The notes: generated by a model from the letters alone, not told the origin. A stretch of 64,000 nucleotides of DNA from Vibrio coralliirubri (GCF_024347375.1 NZ_AP025470.1:62001-126000); one strand, 5' to 3'. Shown: positions 1 through 18,592, numbered from the stretch's first letter. Numbers and translations are program-made.

Positions 1-517
1 GATCGAACATGCGATCAGCTTCGTCAAGAACAACAGCTTGAATGTGGTTAAGGTTAAATACCTTCTGCTTGTAGAAATCGATGATGCGGCCAGTCGTACC
101 AATTAAGATATCTGCGCCTTCTTCGATTTTACCTAGTTGCTTGTCATAGCTTTCGCCACCGTAAGCAAGTGCTGCCTTGATACCTGTGCTTTCAACCAGA
201 GAGTCAGCATCGTTGTAGATCTGAATCGCGAGTTCACGCGTTGGTGCCATAATAATCGCACGTGGCTGGTTAGGCTTACGCCCTTCATGCTCAGGTGTTT
301 TTAGCAGGTGGTTAAAAGTAGCAGTAAGAAACGCAAGCGTTTTACCAGTACCCGTTTGGGCCTGGCCTGCAATGTCTTGGCCGGTGAGCAGTACCGGGAG
401 CGCCAAGGCTTGGATAGGGGTACAATAATCGAACCCTTTTTTCTCCAATCCTTCAATGACTTGCGGAAGTAAATCCAAGTCGGCGAACTTTTGCTCTGTG
501 ATATGCGTCTTTTTCAT
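1..517 (-). CDS. rhlB: ATP-dependent RNA helicase RhlB, N-terminal part (cut by window edge)
   Basis: This is the first 172 codons of a DEAD-box RNA helicase, the family that unwinds structured RNA in the degradosome. Visible in order are a Q-motif region ([13 protein letters not shown]), motif I (AQTGTGKT), PTRELA, and the DEAD motif itself ([10 protein letters not shown]) right at the window edge. The start ([17 protein letters not shown]) matches RhlB N-termini as I know them. It is transcribed away from trxA, as in many gammaproteobacteria where rhlB and trxA are divergent neighbours. The C-terminal RecA-like domain lies outside the window, so integrity cannot be judged. Confidence 0.93.
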   Translation of the reverse strand, partial: MKKTHITEQKFADLDLLPQVIEGLEKKGFDYCTPIQALALPVLLTGQDIAGQAQTGTGKTLAFLTATFNHLLKTPEHEGRKPNQPRAIIMAPTRELAIQIYNDADSLVESTGIKAALAYGGESYDKQLGKIEEGADILIGTTGRIIDFYKQKVFNLNHIQAVVLDEADRMFD

Positions 518-628
518 TGCTATAGAATATCAGCTTAAGCTTGCAATACGAAAGTAAATACATTCCAATAGGGCATCTATTTACTGGTTATCATCCAACC
601 AGTTCTAAAAAATACATTGGAGTGGAAG

Positions 629-955
629 ATGAGTGATAAGATTTTGCAGCTAACTGATGACGGTTTTGATAACGATGTAATCAATGCTGCAGGCCCTGTT
701 CTTGTTGATTTTTGGGCAGAATGGTGTGGTCCATGTAAAATGATTGCGCCGATTCTTGATGAAATCGCAGACGAGTACGAAGGCAAGCTCACAATCGGTA
801 AATTAAATATCGACCAAAATGCTGGTACTCCACCAAAGTTTGGTATTCGCGGTATTCCAACGCTACTTCTTTTCAAAGATGGCGGCGTAGCAGCGACTAA
901 AGTTGGTGCATTATCTAAAACTCAACTTAAAGAGTTCTTAGACGCTAACCTATAA
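629..955 (+). CDS. trxA: Thioredoxin 1
   Basis: This is a 108-residue thioredoxin, the standard length, and a cytoplasmic thiol-disulfide reductant. The active site WCGPC lies at residues 32-36, and the cis-proline loop ([11 protein letters not shown]) is present. An upstream in-frame ATG at 617 would add MEWK. I chose 629 because the protein then begins MSDKILQL, as in other TrxA proteins, and a GGAG sequence lies just upstream. It is divergent from rhlB, precedes rho, and is followed by its own terminator. Confidence 0.97.
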   Translation: MSDKILQLTDDGFDNDVINAAGPVLVDFWAEWCGPCKMIAPILDEIADEYEGKLTIGKLNIDQNAGTPPKFGIRGIPTLLLFKDGGVAATKVGALSKTQLKEFLDANL

Positions 956-976
956 TCAGGTCAGCATTTGAAAAGA

Positions 977-1012
977 AACCGTGCAGTTAACAAATGCGCG
1001 GTTTTGTTTTTT
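977..1012 (+). terminator. Rho-independent terminator after trxA
   Basis: The arms AACCGTGCA (977-985) and TGCGCGGTT (995-1003) pair with one G-U wobble and are followed by a T-rich run. The hairpin separates trxA from rho. Confidence 0.8.
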
Positions 1013-1155
1013 CTAAGCTATGGACTAGTCTTAGTTTTAGTGCTAATTTATCGCACGTTAATTGAACGAATTTCTCTTCTTGGTCGATCCTGTGACCAAA
1101 TCCTTCTTAACTTAAGAAAACAGATCCTATTTTGACTAAACAAACTTCCACCACT

Positions 1156-2415
1156 ATGAATCTTACTGAACTGAAGAACAGACCTGTGTCTGAGCTTGTT
1201 AAACTTAGCGAAAGCTTAGGTCTTGAAAATCAAGCTCGCCTAAGAAAACAAGATATTATCTTCTCCATCCTTAAAGCGCATGCAAAAAGTGGTGAAGACA
1301 TCTTTGGTGATGGTGTTCTAGAAATTCTTCAAGACGGTTTTGGTTTCCTACGTAGCGCCGACAGTTCATACCTGGCTGGCCCAGATGATATCTACGTATC
1401 ACCAAGCCAAATTCGTCGTTTTAACCTACGTACAGGTGACTCTATTGGCGGTAAAATCCGTCCACCTAAAGACGGTGAGCGTTACTTTGCACTGCTTAAA
1501 GTAAACACGGTTAACTACGACAAGCCAGACAACGCTCGTAATAAGATTCTTTTCGAAAACCTTACTCCTCTTCACGCTAACGAACGTATGGTGATGGAAG
1601 CGGGTAATGGTGCGACTGAAGATATTACGGCTCGTATTCTTGATCTTGCATCTCCAATTGGTAAAGGTCAGCGTGGTCTGATTGTTGCTCCGCCTAAAGC
1701 GGGTAAGACAATGCTTCTGCAAAACATTGCTCAAAGCATTGCGCGTAACCATCCTGAGTGTGAACTAATGGTTCTACTTATCGATGAGCGTCCAGAAGAA
1801 GTAACAGAAATGCAGCGTCTAGTTAAAGGCGAAGTAGTTGCTTCAACATTCGATGAGCCAGCATCTCGCCACGTACAAGTTGCAGAAATGGTTATCGAGA
1901 AAGCGAAACGCCTTGTTGAACACAAGAAAGACGTAGTTATCCTACTGGATTCTATTACTCGTCTAGCTCGTGCTTACAACACTGTGATTCCTTCATCAGG
2001 TAAAGTTCTTACTGGTGGTGTTGATGCGAATGCTCTACATCGTCCAAAGCGTTTCTTCGGTGCGGCACGTAACGTAGAAGAAGGCGGTAGCTTGACTATC
2101 ATCGCAACAGCACTGGTTGATACTGGTTCTAAGATGGATGAAGTTATCTACGAAGAATTCAAAGGTACAGGTAACATGGAACTGCACCTTAACCGTAAGA
2201 TTGCTGAAAAACGCGTATTCCCAGCGATTGATTTCAACCGCTCTGGTACTCGTCGTGAAGAGCTTCTTACCAAGAACGATGAACTACAGAAGATGTGGAT
2301 CCTGCGTAAGATTGTTCACCCAATGGGCGAAATCGACGCAATGGAATTCCTTATCGACAAGCTAGCAATGACGAAAACGAACGATGAGTTCTTTGACGCA
2401 ATGCGTCGTCAGTAA
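1156..2415 (+). CDS. rho: Transcription termination factor Rho
   Basis: This 419-residue protein has the same length as E. coli Rho, the hexameric RNA-dependent ATPase that terminates transcription. It shows the N-terminal Rho-N helices, an RNA-binding cold-shock-like fold with DGFGFLR (residues 60-66), Walker A APPKAGKT (178-185), and the Walker B/Q-loop region ([16 protein letters not shown]). A TTG at 1132 would add eight residues. I chose the ATG at 1156 because the protein then starts MNLTELKN as in E. coli. No clear Shine-Dalgarno sequence precedes it. The 140-base leader may host autogenous control known for rho, but no specific site was identified. Confidence 0.98.
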   Translation: MNLTELKNRPVSELVKLSESLGLENQARLRKQDIIFSILKAHAKSGEDIFGDGVLEILQDGFGFLRSADSSYLAGPDDIYVSPSQIRRFNLRTGDSIGGKIRPPKDGERYFALLKVNTVNYDKPDNARNKILFENLTPLHANERMVMEAGNGATEDITARILDLASPIGKGQRGLIVAPPKAGKTMLLQNIAQSIARNHPECELMVLLIDERPEEVTEMQRLVKGEVVASTFDEPASRHVQVAEMVIEKAKRLVEHKKDVVILLDSITRLARAYNTVIPSSGKVLTGGVDANALHRPKRFFGAARNVEEGGSLTIIATALVDTGSKMDEVIYEEFKGTGNMELHLNRKIAEKRVFPAIDFNRSGTRREELLTKNDELQKMWILRKIVHPMGEIDAMEFLIDKLAMTKTNDEFFDAMRRQ

Positions 2416-2441
2416 TATTGATTAGCTGATCGTTATTTAAT

Positions 2442-2469
2442 AAGCGCTGCCCTCGGGTGGCGCTTTTTA
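2442..2469 (+). terminator. Rho-independent terminator after rho
   Basis: AAGCGC at 2442-2447 pairs with GCGCTT at 2460-2465. The stem is extended by two wobbles and CC/GG around a short loop and is followed by TTTTT. Confidence 0.75.
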
Positions 2470-2526
2470 TTTGCATTTTGTAGCGCCAGCTTGCAGAATG
2501 AGTAAAAGTGTTACAAGGAAGTTAAA

Positions 2527-3522
2527 ATGCAACATGGACTGTTGTCATCATTACTCCTGTCTACTTCACTGTTATTTTCACCGGTTGGTATGAGCTATGC
2601 CACCGAGATGTCTCCACTTACAGTAGAGTCTTGGCTTGAGAATGATCAAGTAAAACTGAAAACTGCTGAACTACTCGAGCTTGTCGTACGTGACGAAGTC
2701 AATTCGCTACGCTTTGCGCTTGAGCGCCTGACATTTCCCCAGCAAGAGGTGGCTCGTTACCAACTCTTGAAGAAGCTTGAACAGCAAAAAATCGTACTCA
2801 CACCCAAGATGTCTATCTTCATTGAGCAGCAACTTGCTATCACGCCTACTTATCAAGTCTTAGAGCGTGGAGATGGCTATGAGTTTACGGTACCTGCCTT
2901 TAATTACCCTTCAATTGCTAATCGCCTTATTAAACAATGGCGTCAAGATCAGAAGACATTGGTGTTTGTGTTAGATGCAGAGAAACAGGAACTCGACCTA
3001 AAAGAGTGGTTATCTGGATCTGAACATCAAGTTCAAACGCGAGAAGCATTGCTCATTAGAGAGCTAGACAGTTTATCTCCTGAAGCGGTTGATTACCTAA
3101 CTAAGCAACTCACTGCATCTTCTATTGTTAGCTGGTTACCTTCTACTGAGGTGGTGGTTCGATTAGCGCAAGTGAGCGAAGACCCAGAGGTCTACAAAAT
3201 TCTATGGCGAATGAAGGCCGATTATCATAGCCAAGCTGAGCTAGTTCGCCTTGCTGAAACCAAACAAACGTTCGCGCTTGAACAGGTGATGGCAGCGACT
3301 AAGAACCCGCGTTTGAAAGATGAAGCGATTACTTTGCTTACCAAAGTTAACCCGTTATCAGAAGAGGTGAAGCTGTTCCTTGTCTCTAGGATGGCGATTG
3401 CTGATGAAGCACCATTAGTTGCGCGTGAACTCGCCAAACAAGGTCATACGCGATGGTTGCAAGATCTCGTCAATGATAACCCTCAGGTGAAGAGTTCTTT
3501 GATCGAGCAAGCATTACCGTAA
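2527..3522 (+). CDS. Exported helical-repeat protein of unknown function
   Basis: This 331-residue protein is not assigned to a named family. Residues 1-26 look like a Sec signal peptide (hydrophobic LLSSLLLSTSLLFSPVG then SYATE), so a periplasmic location is likely. The rest is mostly amphipathic helix with Leu/Glu-rich repeats of about 35 residues (for example LVRLAE, ALEQVMAATKNPRLKDEAITLL and SRMAIADEAPLVARELAKQG). This recalls HEAT-type solenoids. It stands alone between the rho terminator and its own terminator, with AAGGA shortly before the ATG. Function is unknown. Confidence 0.8.
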   Translation: MQHGLLSSLLLSTSLLFSPVGMSYATEMSPLTVESWLENDQVKLKTAELLELVVRDEVNSLRFALERLTFPQQEVARYQLLKKLEQQKIVLTPKMSIFIEQQLAITPTYQVLERGDGYEFTVPAFNYPSIANRLIKQWRQDQKTLVFVLDAEKQELDLKEWLSGSEHQVQTREALLIRELDSLSPEAVDYLTKQLTASSIVSWLPSTEVVVRLAQVSEDPEVYKILWRMKADYHSQAELVRLAETKQTFALEQVMAATKNPRLKDEAITLLTKVNPLSEEVKLFLVSRMAIADEAPLVARELAKQGHTRWLQDLVNDNPQVKSSLIEQALP

Positions 3523-3551
3523 AGTGGATTTTGCCTCTCAATAACCACACT

Positions 3552-3581
3552 AAAAAGGGGGACCTCAGCGTCACCCTTTTT
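3552..3581 (+). terminator. Rho-independent terminator upstream of ubiD
   Basis: AAAAAGGG-GAC and GTC-CCCTTTTT arms pair with one mismatch around a short loop. The A and T tracts on both sides could make it work in either direction. Confidence 0.8.
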
Positions 3582-3620
3582 GATATACTGAGCGCAGAAT
3601 AATCAGCATGTAGAAGTCCT

Positions 3621-5462
3621 ATGAGTTTTAAAGATTTACGTGATTTTATCGACCATCTTGAAAGTATTGGTCAGTTGAAACGCATTTCTCACCCAGTCGA
3701 TCCAGACTACGAAATGACCGAGATTAGCGACCGTACTCTACGTGCTGGTGGCCCGGCTCTTTTGTTTGAAAATCCAGTAGGCTATGACATGCCTGTTTTG
3801 ACCAACCTATTTGGTACACCCAACCGTGTTGCTATTGGTATGGGGCGTCAAGAAGTCAAAGAACTGCGTGAAGTGGGCAAGTTGCTTGCTTACCTAAAAG
3901 AACCTGAGCCACCAAAAGGCTTTAAAGACGCTCTTGATAAACTGCCTGTATTTAAGCAAGTCTTGAACATGCCGGCTAAACGCCTTCGCAAAGCGGCTTG
4001 CCAACAAGTGGTATGGCAAGGCGATGACGTCGACCTAGATAAAATACCTGTGATGAGCTGTTGGGCTGACGATGTCGCACCATTGCTAACATGGGGTTTA
4101 ACGGTTACTCGTGGTCCAAACAAGAAACGCCAAAACTTAGGCATCTATCGTCAACAGAAGATCGGCAAGAATAAAATCATCATGCGTTGGTTAGCCCACC
4201 GTGGTGGAGCGCTGGATCTGCGTGATTGGATGGAAGCCAACCCAGAGAAGCCATTCCCAGTATCGGTAGCGTTTGGTGCTGACCCTGCCACCATTCTTGG
4301 AGCAGTTACGCCAGTGCCGGATACTTTATCGGAGTACGCGTTTGCAGGCTTATTACGTGGTAGTAAAACTGAGGTCGTTAAATCAATCAGCAACGACTTA
4401 GAAGTTCCTGCAAGTGCAGAAATCGTGATGGAAGGTTACATTGACCCGAATGAATTCGCGGATGAAGGGCCTTACGGAGATCATACTGGTTACTACAACG
4501 AGAAAGAAAAGCACCATGTGTTTACTATTACTCATGTAACCATGCGCGAGAACCCTATCTATCACAGCACCTATACTGGCCGTCCACCTGATGAGCCAGC
4601 GGTATTGGGTGTTGCGCTCAATGAAGTGTTTGTGCCTATTCTTCAAAAGCAGTTCCCAGAGATTGAAGATTTCTATCTACCGCCTGAAGGTTGTTCGTAC
4701 CGAATGGCAGTAGTGACCATGAAGAAGCAATACCCAGGTCACGCTAAGCGAGTGATGATGGGTGTATGGTCTTTCTTACGCCAATTCATGTACACCAAAT
4801 TTGTATTGGTGTGCGATGAAGATGTGAATGCACGTGATTGGTCTCAAGTAACCGCAGCGATGTGCGAACATATGGATCCGTCACGCGATAGCTTGATGAT
4901 AGAGAACACGCCGATCGATTCATTGGATTTTGCTTCACCCGTGGTTGGGTTAGGCTCTAAGATGGGTCTAGATATCACTAAGAAGTGGGACGCAGAGTTA
5001 GCGTTATCGCCAGATGCCCAAGCAGCACCTGTAAATAGTGAACATATAGAGGGTAGCTTGGCTGAGTTAACCAAGGTTCATCCTGAAATTATTGATATTC
5101 ACCTGCAAAACGACAATGCCAGCATGGTTGTGGTGTCTATTGATAAGCAAGCAGCCGGTAATGGTAAGAAAATCATGGAAGCGGTTTGGTCTCAATTTGA
5201 TGAGAACAAGTTTGTTATCGTGTGTGACGGTGATGTCAATGTGAGTGATTGGAATGACATCATTTGGGCGGTAACGACCAGAATGGATCCGGCGAGAGAT
5301 ACGTTATTCCTACAGAATGAAACTGGACACTCAAAAATGGGCCTCGATGCGACCAATAAGTGGGAAGGTGAATGCTTGCGTGAGTGGGGTGTACCAATCA
5401 CAAAAGATCCTGATGTCGTGAAAAAGATTGATAGCATCTGGGAACAGCTAGGAATTTCATGA
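3621..5462 (+). CDS. ubiD: 4-hydroxy-3-polyprenylbenzoate decarboxylase UbiD, with duplicated C-terminal segment
   Basis: This prenylated-FMN decarboxylase acts in ubiquinone synthesis. The UbiD core is clear, with GIYRQQK near residue 174, WLAHRGG near 190 and the conserved [11 protein letters not shown] at 282-292. The protein has 613 residues against about 497 in E. coli. The extra length is an internal duplication: residues about 345-456 ([10 protein letters not shown] through [11 protein letters not shown]) resemble 487-581 ([10 protein letters not shown] through [11 protein letters not shown]). Only the second copy continues into the usual REWG...KDPD tail. Its stop overlaps the start of the ferredoxin gene by four bases, and fre follows, so the three probably form one operon. 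Confidence 0.95.
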   Translation: MSFKDLRDFIDHLESIGQLKRISHPVDPDYEMTEISDRTLRAGGPALLFENPVGYDMPVLTNLFGTPNRVAIGMGRQEVKELREVGKLLAYLKEPEPPKGFKDALDKLPVFKQVLNMPAKRLRKAACQQVVWQGDDVDLDKIPVMSCWADDVAPLLTWGLTVTRGPNKKRQNLGIYRQQKIGKNKIIMRWLAHRGGALDLRDWMEANPEKPFPVSVAFGADPATILGAVTPVPDTLSEYAFAGLLRGSKTEVVKSISNDLEVPASAEIVMEGYIDPNEFADEGPYGDHTGYYNEKEKHHVFTITHVTMRENPIYHSTYTGRPPDEPAVLGVALNEVFVPILQKQFPEIEDFYLPPEGCSYRMAVVTMKKQYPGHAKRVMMGVWSFLRQFMYTKFVLVCDEDVNARDWSQVTAAMCEHMDPSRDSLMIENTPIDSLDFASPVVGLGSKMGLDITKKWDAELALSPDAQAAPVNSEHIEGSLAELTKVHPEIIDIHLQNDNASMVVVSIDKQAAGNGKKIMEAVWSQFDENKFVIVCDGDVNVSDWNDIIWAVTTRMDPARDTLFLQNETGHSKMGLDATNKWEGECLREWGVPITKDPDVVKKIDSIWEQLGIS

Positions 5463-5728
5463 GCTACCAAGTAGTCTTATACCCAGAAAACATCAGTTTC
5501 ACAGTAGAAAAAGGGCAAACGGTCTTGGATGCTGCGCTCAACAGCGATATCTATTTCCCAAACCGTTGCCAAGTTGGCGCATGCGCAATGTGTATGTGCA
5601 AAAAATTAGAAGGGCAAGTGAGTTACCACCTTGAACCCATGCTCACAGAGAAAGAGCAGCAACAAGGCTGGATTTTTGCTTGCCAAGCATTTGCAGAAAG
5701 TAATTTAGTTCTAACCTTTGCCGATTAA
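5459..5728 (+). CDS. 2Fe-2S plant-type ferredoxin
   Basis: This is an 89-residue ferredoxin with cluster ligands C37, C42, C45 and C75 in the Cx4Cx2C...C arrangement of plant-type [2Fe-2S] ferredoxins. C47 is an additional cysteine. The start overlaps the ubiD stop (ATGA), a sign of translational coupling, and fre begins 20 bases downstream. Together with Fre it could form an electron relay, NAD(P)H to flavin to Fe-S, for instance supporting UbiD or a ubiquinone hydroxylase. That partner assignment is inference. Confidence 0.92.
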   Translation: MSYQVVLYPENISFTVEKGQTVLDAALNSDIYFPNRCQVGACAMCMCKKLEGQVSYHLEPMLTEKEQQQGWIFACQAFAESNLVLTFAD

Positions 5729-5748
5729 GGGTTAGTAAGAGGAAGAAC

Positions 5749-6462
5749 ATGACTATTAAATGTAAAGTGAAGTCTATCGAGCCTTTGGCTTGTAATACTT
5801 ACCAAATCCTACTCCACCCAGAAACACCGGTCGCTTTTAAAGCGGGCCAGTACCTGATGGTTGAAATGGGCGAGAAAGATAAGCGCCCATTCTCTATCGC
5901 AAGTAGCCCTTGCCGCCACGAAGGTGAGCTTGAGCTACATATTGGTGCTGCCGAGCATAATGCTTACGCACTAGAAGTCGTTGAAGCGATGAAGAAGGCA
6001 CAAGCTGAAGATGGTGATATTGCTATTGATGCTCCACACGGAGATGCTTGGATCAAAGAAGAAAGCGATCGCCCTCTATTACTTATTGCTGGTGGCACGG
6101 GTTTCAGCTACGTGCGCTCTATTCTTGATCACTGCATCGCGCAAAATAGCTCGAAAGAGATCTACCTATACTGGGGCGCAAAAGATGAGTGCCAGTTATA
6201 TGCGAAAGAAGAGTTGGTTGGCATTGCAGAAAAGCATAGCAATGTGCACTTTGTACCGGTAGTAGAAGAAGCACCGGAAGTTTGGCACGGCCAAACAGGT
6301 AATGTGCTTGAGGCTATCACGCAAAGTTTCGAATCATTAGCTGATTTCGATATCTATATTGCGGGTCGTTTTGAAATGGCGGGCGCTGCAAGAGACCTAT
6401 TTACTCAGAATAAAGAAGCAAAGCGCGACCATATGTACGCGGATGCTTACGCATTTATCTAA
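5749..6462 (+). CDS. fre: NAD(P)H-flavin reductase Fre
   Basis: This 237-residue flavin reductase belongs to the ferredoxin-NADP reductase superfamily and is close in length to E. coli Fre (233). It shows the flavin-binding RPFSIAS at residues 46-52, the nicotinamide-binding GGTGFS at 115-120 and a C-terminal [15 protein letters not shown] segment. It reduces free flavins, which may feed prenyl-FMN cofactor use by the neighbouring UbiD (inference). AGAGGAAG lies just upstream of the ATG. Last gene of the ubiD-ferredoxin-fre group. Confidence 0.95.
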   Translation: MTIKCKVKSIEPLACNTYQILLHPETPVAFKAGQYLMVEMGEKDKRPFSIASSPCRHEGELELHIGAAEHNAYALEVVEAMKKAQAEDGDIAIDAPHGDAWIKEESDRPLLLIAGGTGFSYVRSILDHCIAQNSSKEIYLYWGAKDECQLYAKEELVGIAEKHSNVHFVPVVEEAPEVWHGQTGNVLEAITQSFESLADFDIYIAGRFEMAGAARDLFTQNKEAKRDHMYADAYAFI

Positions 6463-6483
6463 CAATACCCTTAGGTTTTGAGC

Positions 6484-6512
6484 AAAAAGAGAGCAGAAAT
6501 GCTCTCTTTTTT
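6484..6512 (+). terminator. Rho-independent terminator after fre
   Basis: Perfect 12-bp stem AAAAAGAGAGCA / TGCTCTCTTTTT with a GAAA tetraloop, ending in a T run. It isolates the following rRNA promoters. Confidence 0.92.
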
Positions 6513-6572
6513 ACGTTTAGGTGAACTATTAGGCAGTTAACCCCTATTTATTCATTTTTTATGAAAAAGTAG

Positions 6573-6600
6573 TTGCTAAGCTGAGAGGGTTCCCTATAAT
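6573..6600 (+). promoter_or_regulatory. rRNA operon 1 promoter P1 (candidate)
   Basis: TTGCTA (6573-6578) and a perfect TATAAT (6595-6600) are separated by 16 bases, the short spacing typical of rRNA promoters. A GC-rich GCGACACC discriminator follows. Confidence 0.7.
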
Positions 6601-6688
6601 GCGACACCACTGAGACGGCAGACGCCACAAGGCTTCAGCAAGAATCAGTAAGACGGAAAGCGACAAAAAATTAATTTTCAAAAAGTGT

Positions 6689-6716
6689 TTGACACTGAAT
6701 GTTAATTCGCTAGAAT
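6689..6716 (+). promoter_or_regulatory. rRNA operon 1 promoter P2 (candidate)
   Basis: A perfect TTGACA (6689-6694), 16-base spacer and TAGAAT (6711-6716), followed by a GC-rich start region. The A/T-rich tract at 6665-6685 could act as an UP element. Confidence 0.8.
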
Positions 6717-7030
6717 GGCCGTCCACTTCGAGAGGCTCCTTGCTTAAAAGGAACGCTCAAGAAGTTAAGCTCTTTAACAATTTAAACCTATCAATCTGTG
6801 TGGGCACTCGTTGATGAATATCAAAACGTTTTATCGTTAGATAAAACAGATTCTTCGGAATCAAAATTGATTTCAATGAACTGAGTGACCAATACGTTTA
6901 ACTACTTGTAGTTATTCGGCACAGTCAATTCATTACCATTCTGTTGGAATGGTAATAGCTTTAGAATTACATGTTCATGTTTACATGAATATTAGTTTTG
7001 AAGTCAGTATTCGTTGAGTCACAAAATCTT
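6717..7030 (+). other. rRNA operon 1 leader with boxA
   Basis: Transcribed leader without a gene. A boxA antitermination element, GCTCTTTAACA, lies at 6769-6779. A hairpin TTCATG/CATGAA lies at 6974-6989; the second operon has a different stem-loop at the same place. From 6769 to the 16S start the leader is nearly identical to that of operon 2. Confidence 0.75.
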
Positions 7031-8585
<1,555 letters not shown>

Positions 8586-8938
8586 TACGAAGATATCTTT
8601 GATGAGTACCCACACAGATTGATGGTTTAGATTTAGTTAAAGCCAGAGCTTTAATTAATAACGTAAGTTATTGATTAAAGCTTTTTGCTTTATGCTCTTT
8701 AACAATTTGGAAAGCTGACTGATTGATTACTTACGAGTAATTCAATCAAATTTAAAAGTTCTCAATGTTTATCTTTCATTAGATAAACACAACAAACACA
8801 TTCAAGTGTCTTGTATTCGATTCAAACTTGTTTGAATCACAATTGAGTCCGGCAAACAGTCATTGAGAATTAACCCTTCTTGATGACAACCAAAAACCTT
8901 GGTTAGTTGCCATACACTAAGACCCTTTCGGGTTGTAT
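8586..8938 (+). other. 16S-23S spacer of operon 1, no tRNA, with terminator-like hairpin and boxA
   Basis: The 353-base spacer contains no tRNA gene. At 8647-8662 and 8667-8682 there is a 16-bp stem with a single wobble, closed by a GTAA tetraloop and followed by TTTT. It has the form of an intrinsic terminator. A boxA, TGCTCTTTAACA, follows at 8693-8704. A smaller hairpin GTTTATC/GATAAAC lies near 8767. The 3' part resembles the spacer of operon 2. Confidence 0.8.
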
Positions 8939-11832
<2,894 letters not shown>

Positions 11833-11926
11833 ACAACACCCAAGGGGTTTTGTGGACTCAAAGACAGACCTTGAATGAGTTTGAAGAGAAATAACTTTTA
11901 AATACAGTTTTCCGAATTTTAAAATT

Positions 11927-12046
11927 TGCTTGGCGACCATAGCATTGTGGACCCACCTGATTCCATGCCGAACTCAGAAGTGAAACACAATAGCGCCGAT
12001 GGTAGTGTGGGGCTTCCCCATGTGAGAGTAGGACATCGCCAGGCTT
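11927..12046 (+). rRNA. 5S ribosomal RNA, operon 1
   Basis: About 120 nt, TGCTTGGCGACC... to ...CATCGCCAGGCTT, with complementary ends. It is followed by a hairpin (near 12054-12080) without a T run, so no standard terminator closes this operon. Confidence 0.95.
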
Positions 12047-12113
12047 TAATTTCGACTTTGTCTATTAAATAGACAAGTCACCATAGAGTTCTAAGTTTTC
12101 TTAGTATTTTATG

Positions 12114-12141
12114 TTGACTTTCAAAGTAGAAAGCGTATTAT
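12114..12141 (+). promoter_or_regulatory. rRNA operon 2 promoter (candidate)
   Basis: TTGACT (12114-12119) and TATTAT (12136-12141) with 16-base spacing and a GC-rich ACGCGTCC discriminator. Only this one promoter was found between the operons, whereas operon 1 has two. Confidence 0.7.
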
Positions 12142-12438
12142 ACGCGTCCTGCTTGAGTGCTAAGGCACTGAAAGCAAAGCTCTTTAACAATTTAAACCTA
12201 TCAATCTGTGTGGGCACTCGTTGATGAATGTCAAAACGTTTTATCGTTAGATAAAACAGATTCTTCGGAATCAAAATTGATTTCAATGAACTGAGTGACC
12301 AATACGTTTAACTACTTGTAGTTATTCGGCACAGTCAATTCATTATCATTCTGTTGGAATGGTAATAGCTTTAGAATTACATGTTTACTTCGGTAAATAT
12401 TAGTTTTGAAGTCAGTATTCGTTGAGTCACAAAATCTT
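12142..12438 (+). other. rRNA operon 2 leader with boxA
   Basis: BoxA GCTCTTTAACA lies at 12179-12189. The rest is nearly identical to the leader of operon 1, except that the hairpin at 12384-12397 is TTTAC-TTCG-GTAAA here. Confidence 0.75.
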
Positions 12439-13993
<1,555 letters not shown>

Positions 13994-14060
13994 TACGAAG
14001 ATATCTTTGATGAGTACCCACACAGATTGATTAGGTTTAGAAAAGTTAAGAGACGATATT

Positions 14061-14137
14061 GGGTCTGTAGCTCAGCTGGTTAGAGCGCTCGCCTGATAAG
14101 CGGGAGGTCGGTGGTTCAAGTCCACTCAGACCCACCA
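14061..14137 (+). tRNA. tRNA-Ile (GAT)
   Basis: 77 nt, GGGTCTGTAGCTCAGC... to ...CAGACCCACCA. Cloverleaf arms pair, anticodon GAT is at 14095-14097 and CCA is encoded. It sits in the usual rRNA spacer position. Confidence 0.98.
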
Positions 14138-14151
14138 ATATCGACCTAGAT

Positions 14152-14227
14152 GGGGCTATAGCTCAGCTGGGAGAGCGCCTGCCTTGCACGCAGGAGGTCT
14201 GCGGTTCGATCCCGCATAGCTCCACCA
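14152..14227 (+). tRNA. tRNA-Ala (TGC)
   Basis: 76 nt, GGGGCTATAGCTCAGC... to ...ATAGCTCCACCA. Anticodon TGC is at 14185-14187 and CCA is encoded. It lies 14 bases after tRNA-Ile. Confidence 0.98.
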
Positions 14228-14542
14228 TCTTTAAGTATTCTCTTAAGAGAGTCTTTAAAAATGGTTCAATTTATTGAATCAAGCTCTTTAACAATTTGGA
14301 AAGCTGACTGATTGATTTACTTACGAGTAATTCAATCAAATTTAAAAGTTCTCAATGTTTATCTGCTCTTAGTTAATAAGAACGGTATAAACACAACAAA
14401 CACATTCAAGTGTCTTGTATTCGATTCAAACTTGTTTGAATCACAATTGAGTCCGGCAAACAGTCATTGAGAATTAACCCTTCTTAATGACAACCAAAAA
14501 CCTTGGTTAGTTGCCATACACTAAGACCCTTTCGGGTTGTAT
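14228..14542 (+). other. Spacer between tRNA-Ala and 23S of operon 2
   Basis: 315 bases without a gene. BoxA GCTCTTTAACA lies at 14283-14293. From there it follows the operon 1 spacer closely, except for a different helix near 14358-14395. Confidence 0.75.
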
Positions 14543-17436
<2,894 letters not shown>

Positions 17437-17534
17437 ACAACACCCAAGGGGTTTTGTGGACTCAAAGAAATACCAAACGCTTGAATGAGTTTGAAGAGAT
17501 AGACTTTTAAATCAGTTTTCCGAATTTTAAAATT

Positions 17535-17654
17535 TGCTTGGCGACCATAGCATTGTGGACCCACCTGATTCCATGCCGAACTCAGAAGTGAAACACAATA
17601 GCGCCGATGGTAGTGTGGGGCTTCCCCATGTGAGAGTAGGACATCGCCAGGCTT
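17535..17654 (+). rRNA. 5S ribosomal RNA, operon 2
   Basis: Appears identical to the first 5S over about 120 nt. tRNA-Asp follows 41 bases later. Confidence 0.95.
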
Positions 17655-17695
17655 TAAATTTGAACACTTGTCAGCGACGACAAGTATTCCACTGC

Positions 17696-17772
17696 GGAGT
17701 GGTAGTTCAGTTGGTTAGAATACCGGCCTGTCACGCCGGGGGTCGCGGGTTCGAGTCCCGTCCACTCCGCCA
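17696..17772 (+). tRNA. tRNA-Asp (GTC)
   Basis: 77 nt, GGAGTGGTAGTTCAG... to ...CCACTCCGCCA. Anticodon GTC is at 17730-17732 and CCA is encoded. It is the last gene of rRNA operon 2. Confidence 0.98.
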
Positions 17773-17782
17773 CTTATTAGAG

Positions 17783-17812
17783 AAGCCCTGCTAGAAATAG
17801 CAGGGCTTTTTT
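17783..17812 (+). terminator. Rho-independent terminator of rRNA operon 2
   Basis: Perfect 11-bp stem AAGCCCTGCTA / TAGCAGGGCTT with a GAAA loop and six T's. Confidence 0.95.
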
Positions 17813-18592
17813 ACATTTGAAGAAAAGTGTTTTCTCCTCAATTAATGATGGTATTAAACGCTCTCACTACTTCGATACATATTAGAAAGCCTAGTCTGAC
17901 GACTAGGCTTTCGTCGTTTCCAGCACCTGAGTTTATTATTCGTCTTCGAGTTTTGTACAAGCGTTTTTCGTTGTACACGAACTCTGATATTTCGACACTT
18001 ATTATAAAGCCCTGCTCTTTCTAACAGCACTTGATTACGTTAGTTGATATTTGTCGGCTATTTATTCGATGATTAACTTTTCCAGAACGTCTCGAGAGCT
18101 CTATTTCCTACTACTTTGAACTGGCTGATAAAAGCTGCCTCGTTTTTAATAACAAGATTTTTTTGTTCGGTAACTCTGCTATATCCCTTCTACTTAATAG
18201 ATGGATCTACAAGCAGTTACGTGAACTCCCCGGTTATAACGGTTTATAGTTGGAACATTGATGGCTATTTAATTGTTAATTCAGTGTGACTTTAAGTGGG
18301 TATCTGTCTGCGGGTAAATATCTTTAAACGCCTTCTCTCAAGGTGATCTCCATTTACTCTTGAGCTTCTAGGTGTCACTTTTCTCTATGACTCCTCTCGA
18401 ACCTCTTATAAGGACTTGTTTATAAGAATGGTAAACTACGTACAGACACAATTAAAGTTGTTCTCCGTCTGTTTGAGAAGCTCAGTTGAGCAATTTCATG
18501 GTTAGTTGGTTTGTTAGCATTGGGTGGGTAAGGGTTTGAGACGTTTGGTTTATAGCTATTGTAGAAGTTATCTAGGGATAAGTAACAGATAC
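17813..18592 (+). other. Gene-free stretch with decayed tRNA-trailer/terminator copies
   Basis: No convincing gene is seen in about 780 bases. The motif formed by the tRNA-Asp trailer plus terminator start (CACTTATTAGAGAAGCCC, from 17771) recurs in altered form near 17875 (ATACATATTAGAAAGCC) and 17996 (CACTTATTATAAAGCCC). The second copy keeps a perfect hairpin AAAGCCTAGTC/GACTAGGCTTT (17886-17911). The third keeps only a broken one. The remainder is A/T-rich with no recognised feature. Confidence 0.6.

Noticed and set aside
577..876. 99-codon frame antisense to trxA
   Set aside because: Shadow of a well-supported gene; no ribosome site or family features.
17870..18016. Repeat units after tRNA-Asp as a CRISPR array
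   Set aside because: Only three degenerate copies, unequal spacing, no regular spacers and no cas genes.
17534..18024. Open frames of 86 and 65 codons over 5S, tRNA-Asp and the region after it
   Set aside because: The first overlaps two RNA genes; the second has low-complexity composition and no ribosome site.
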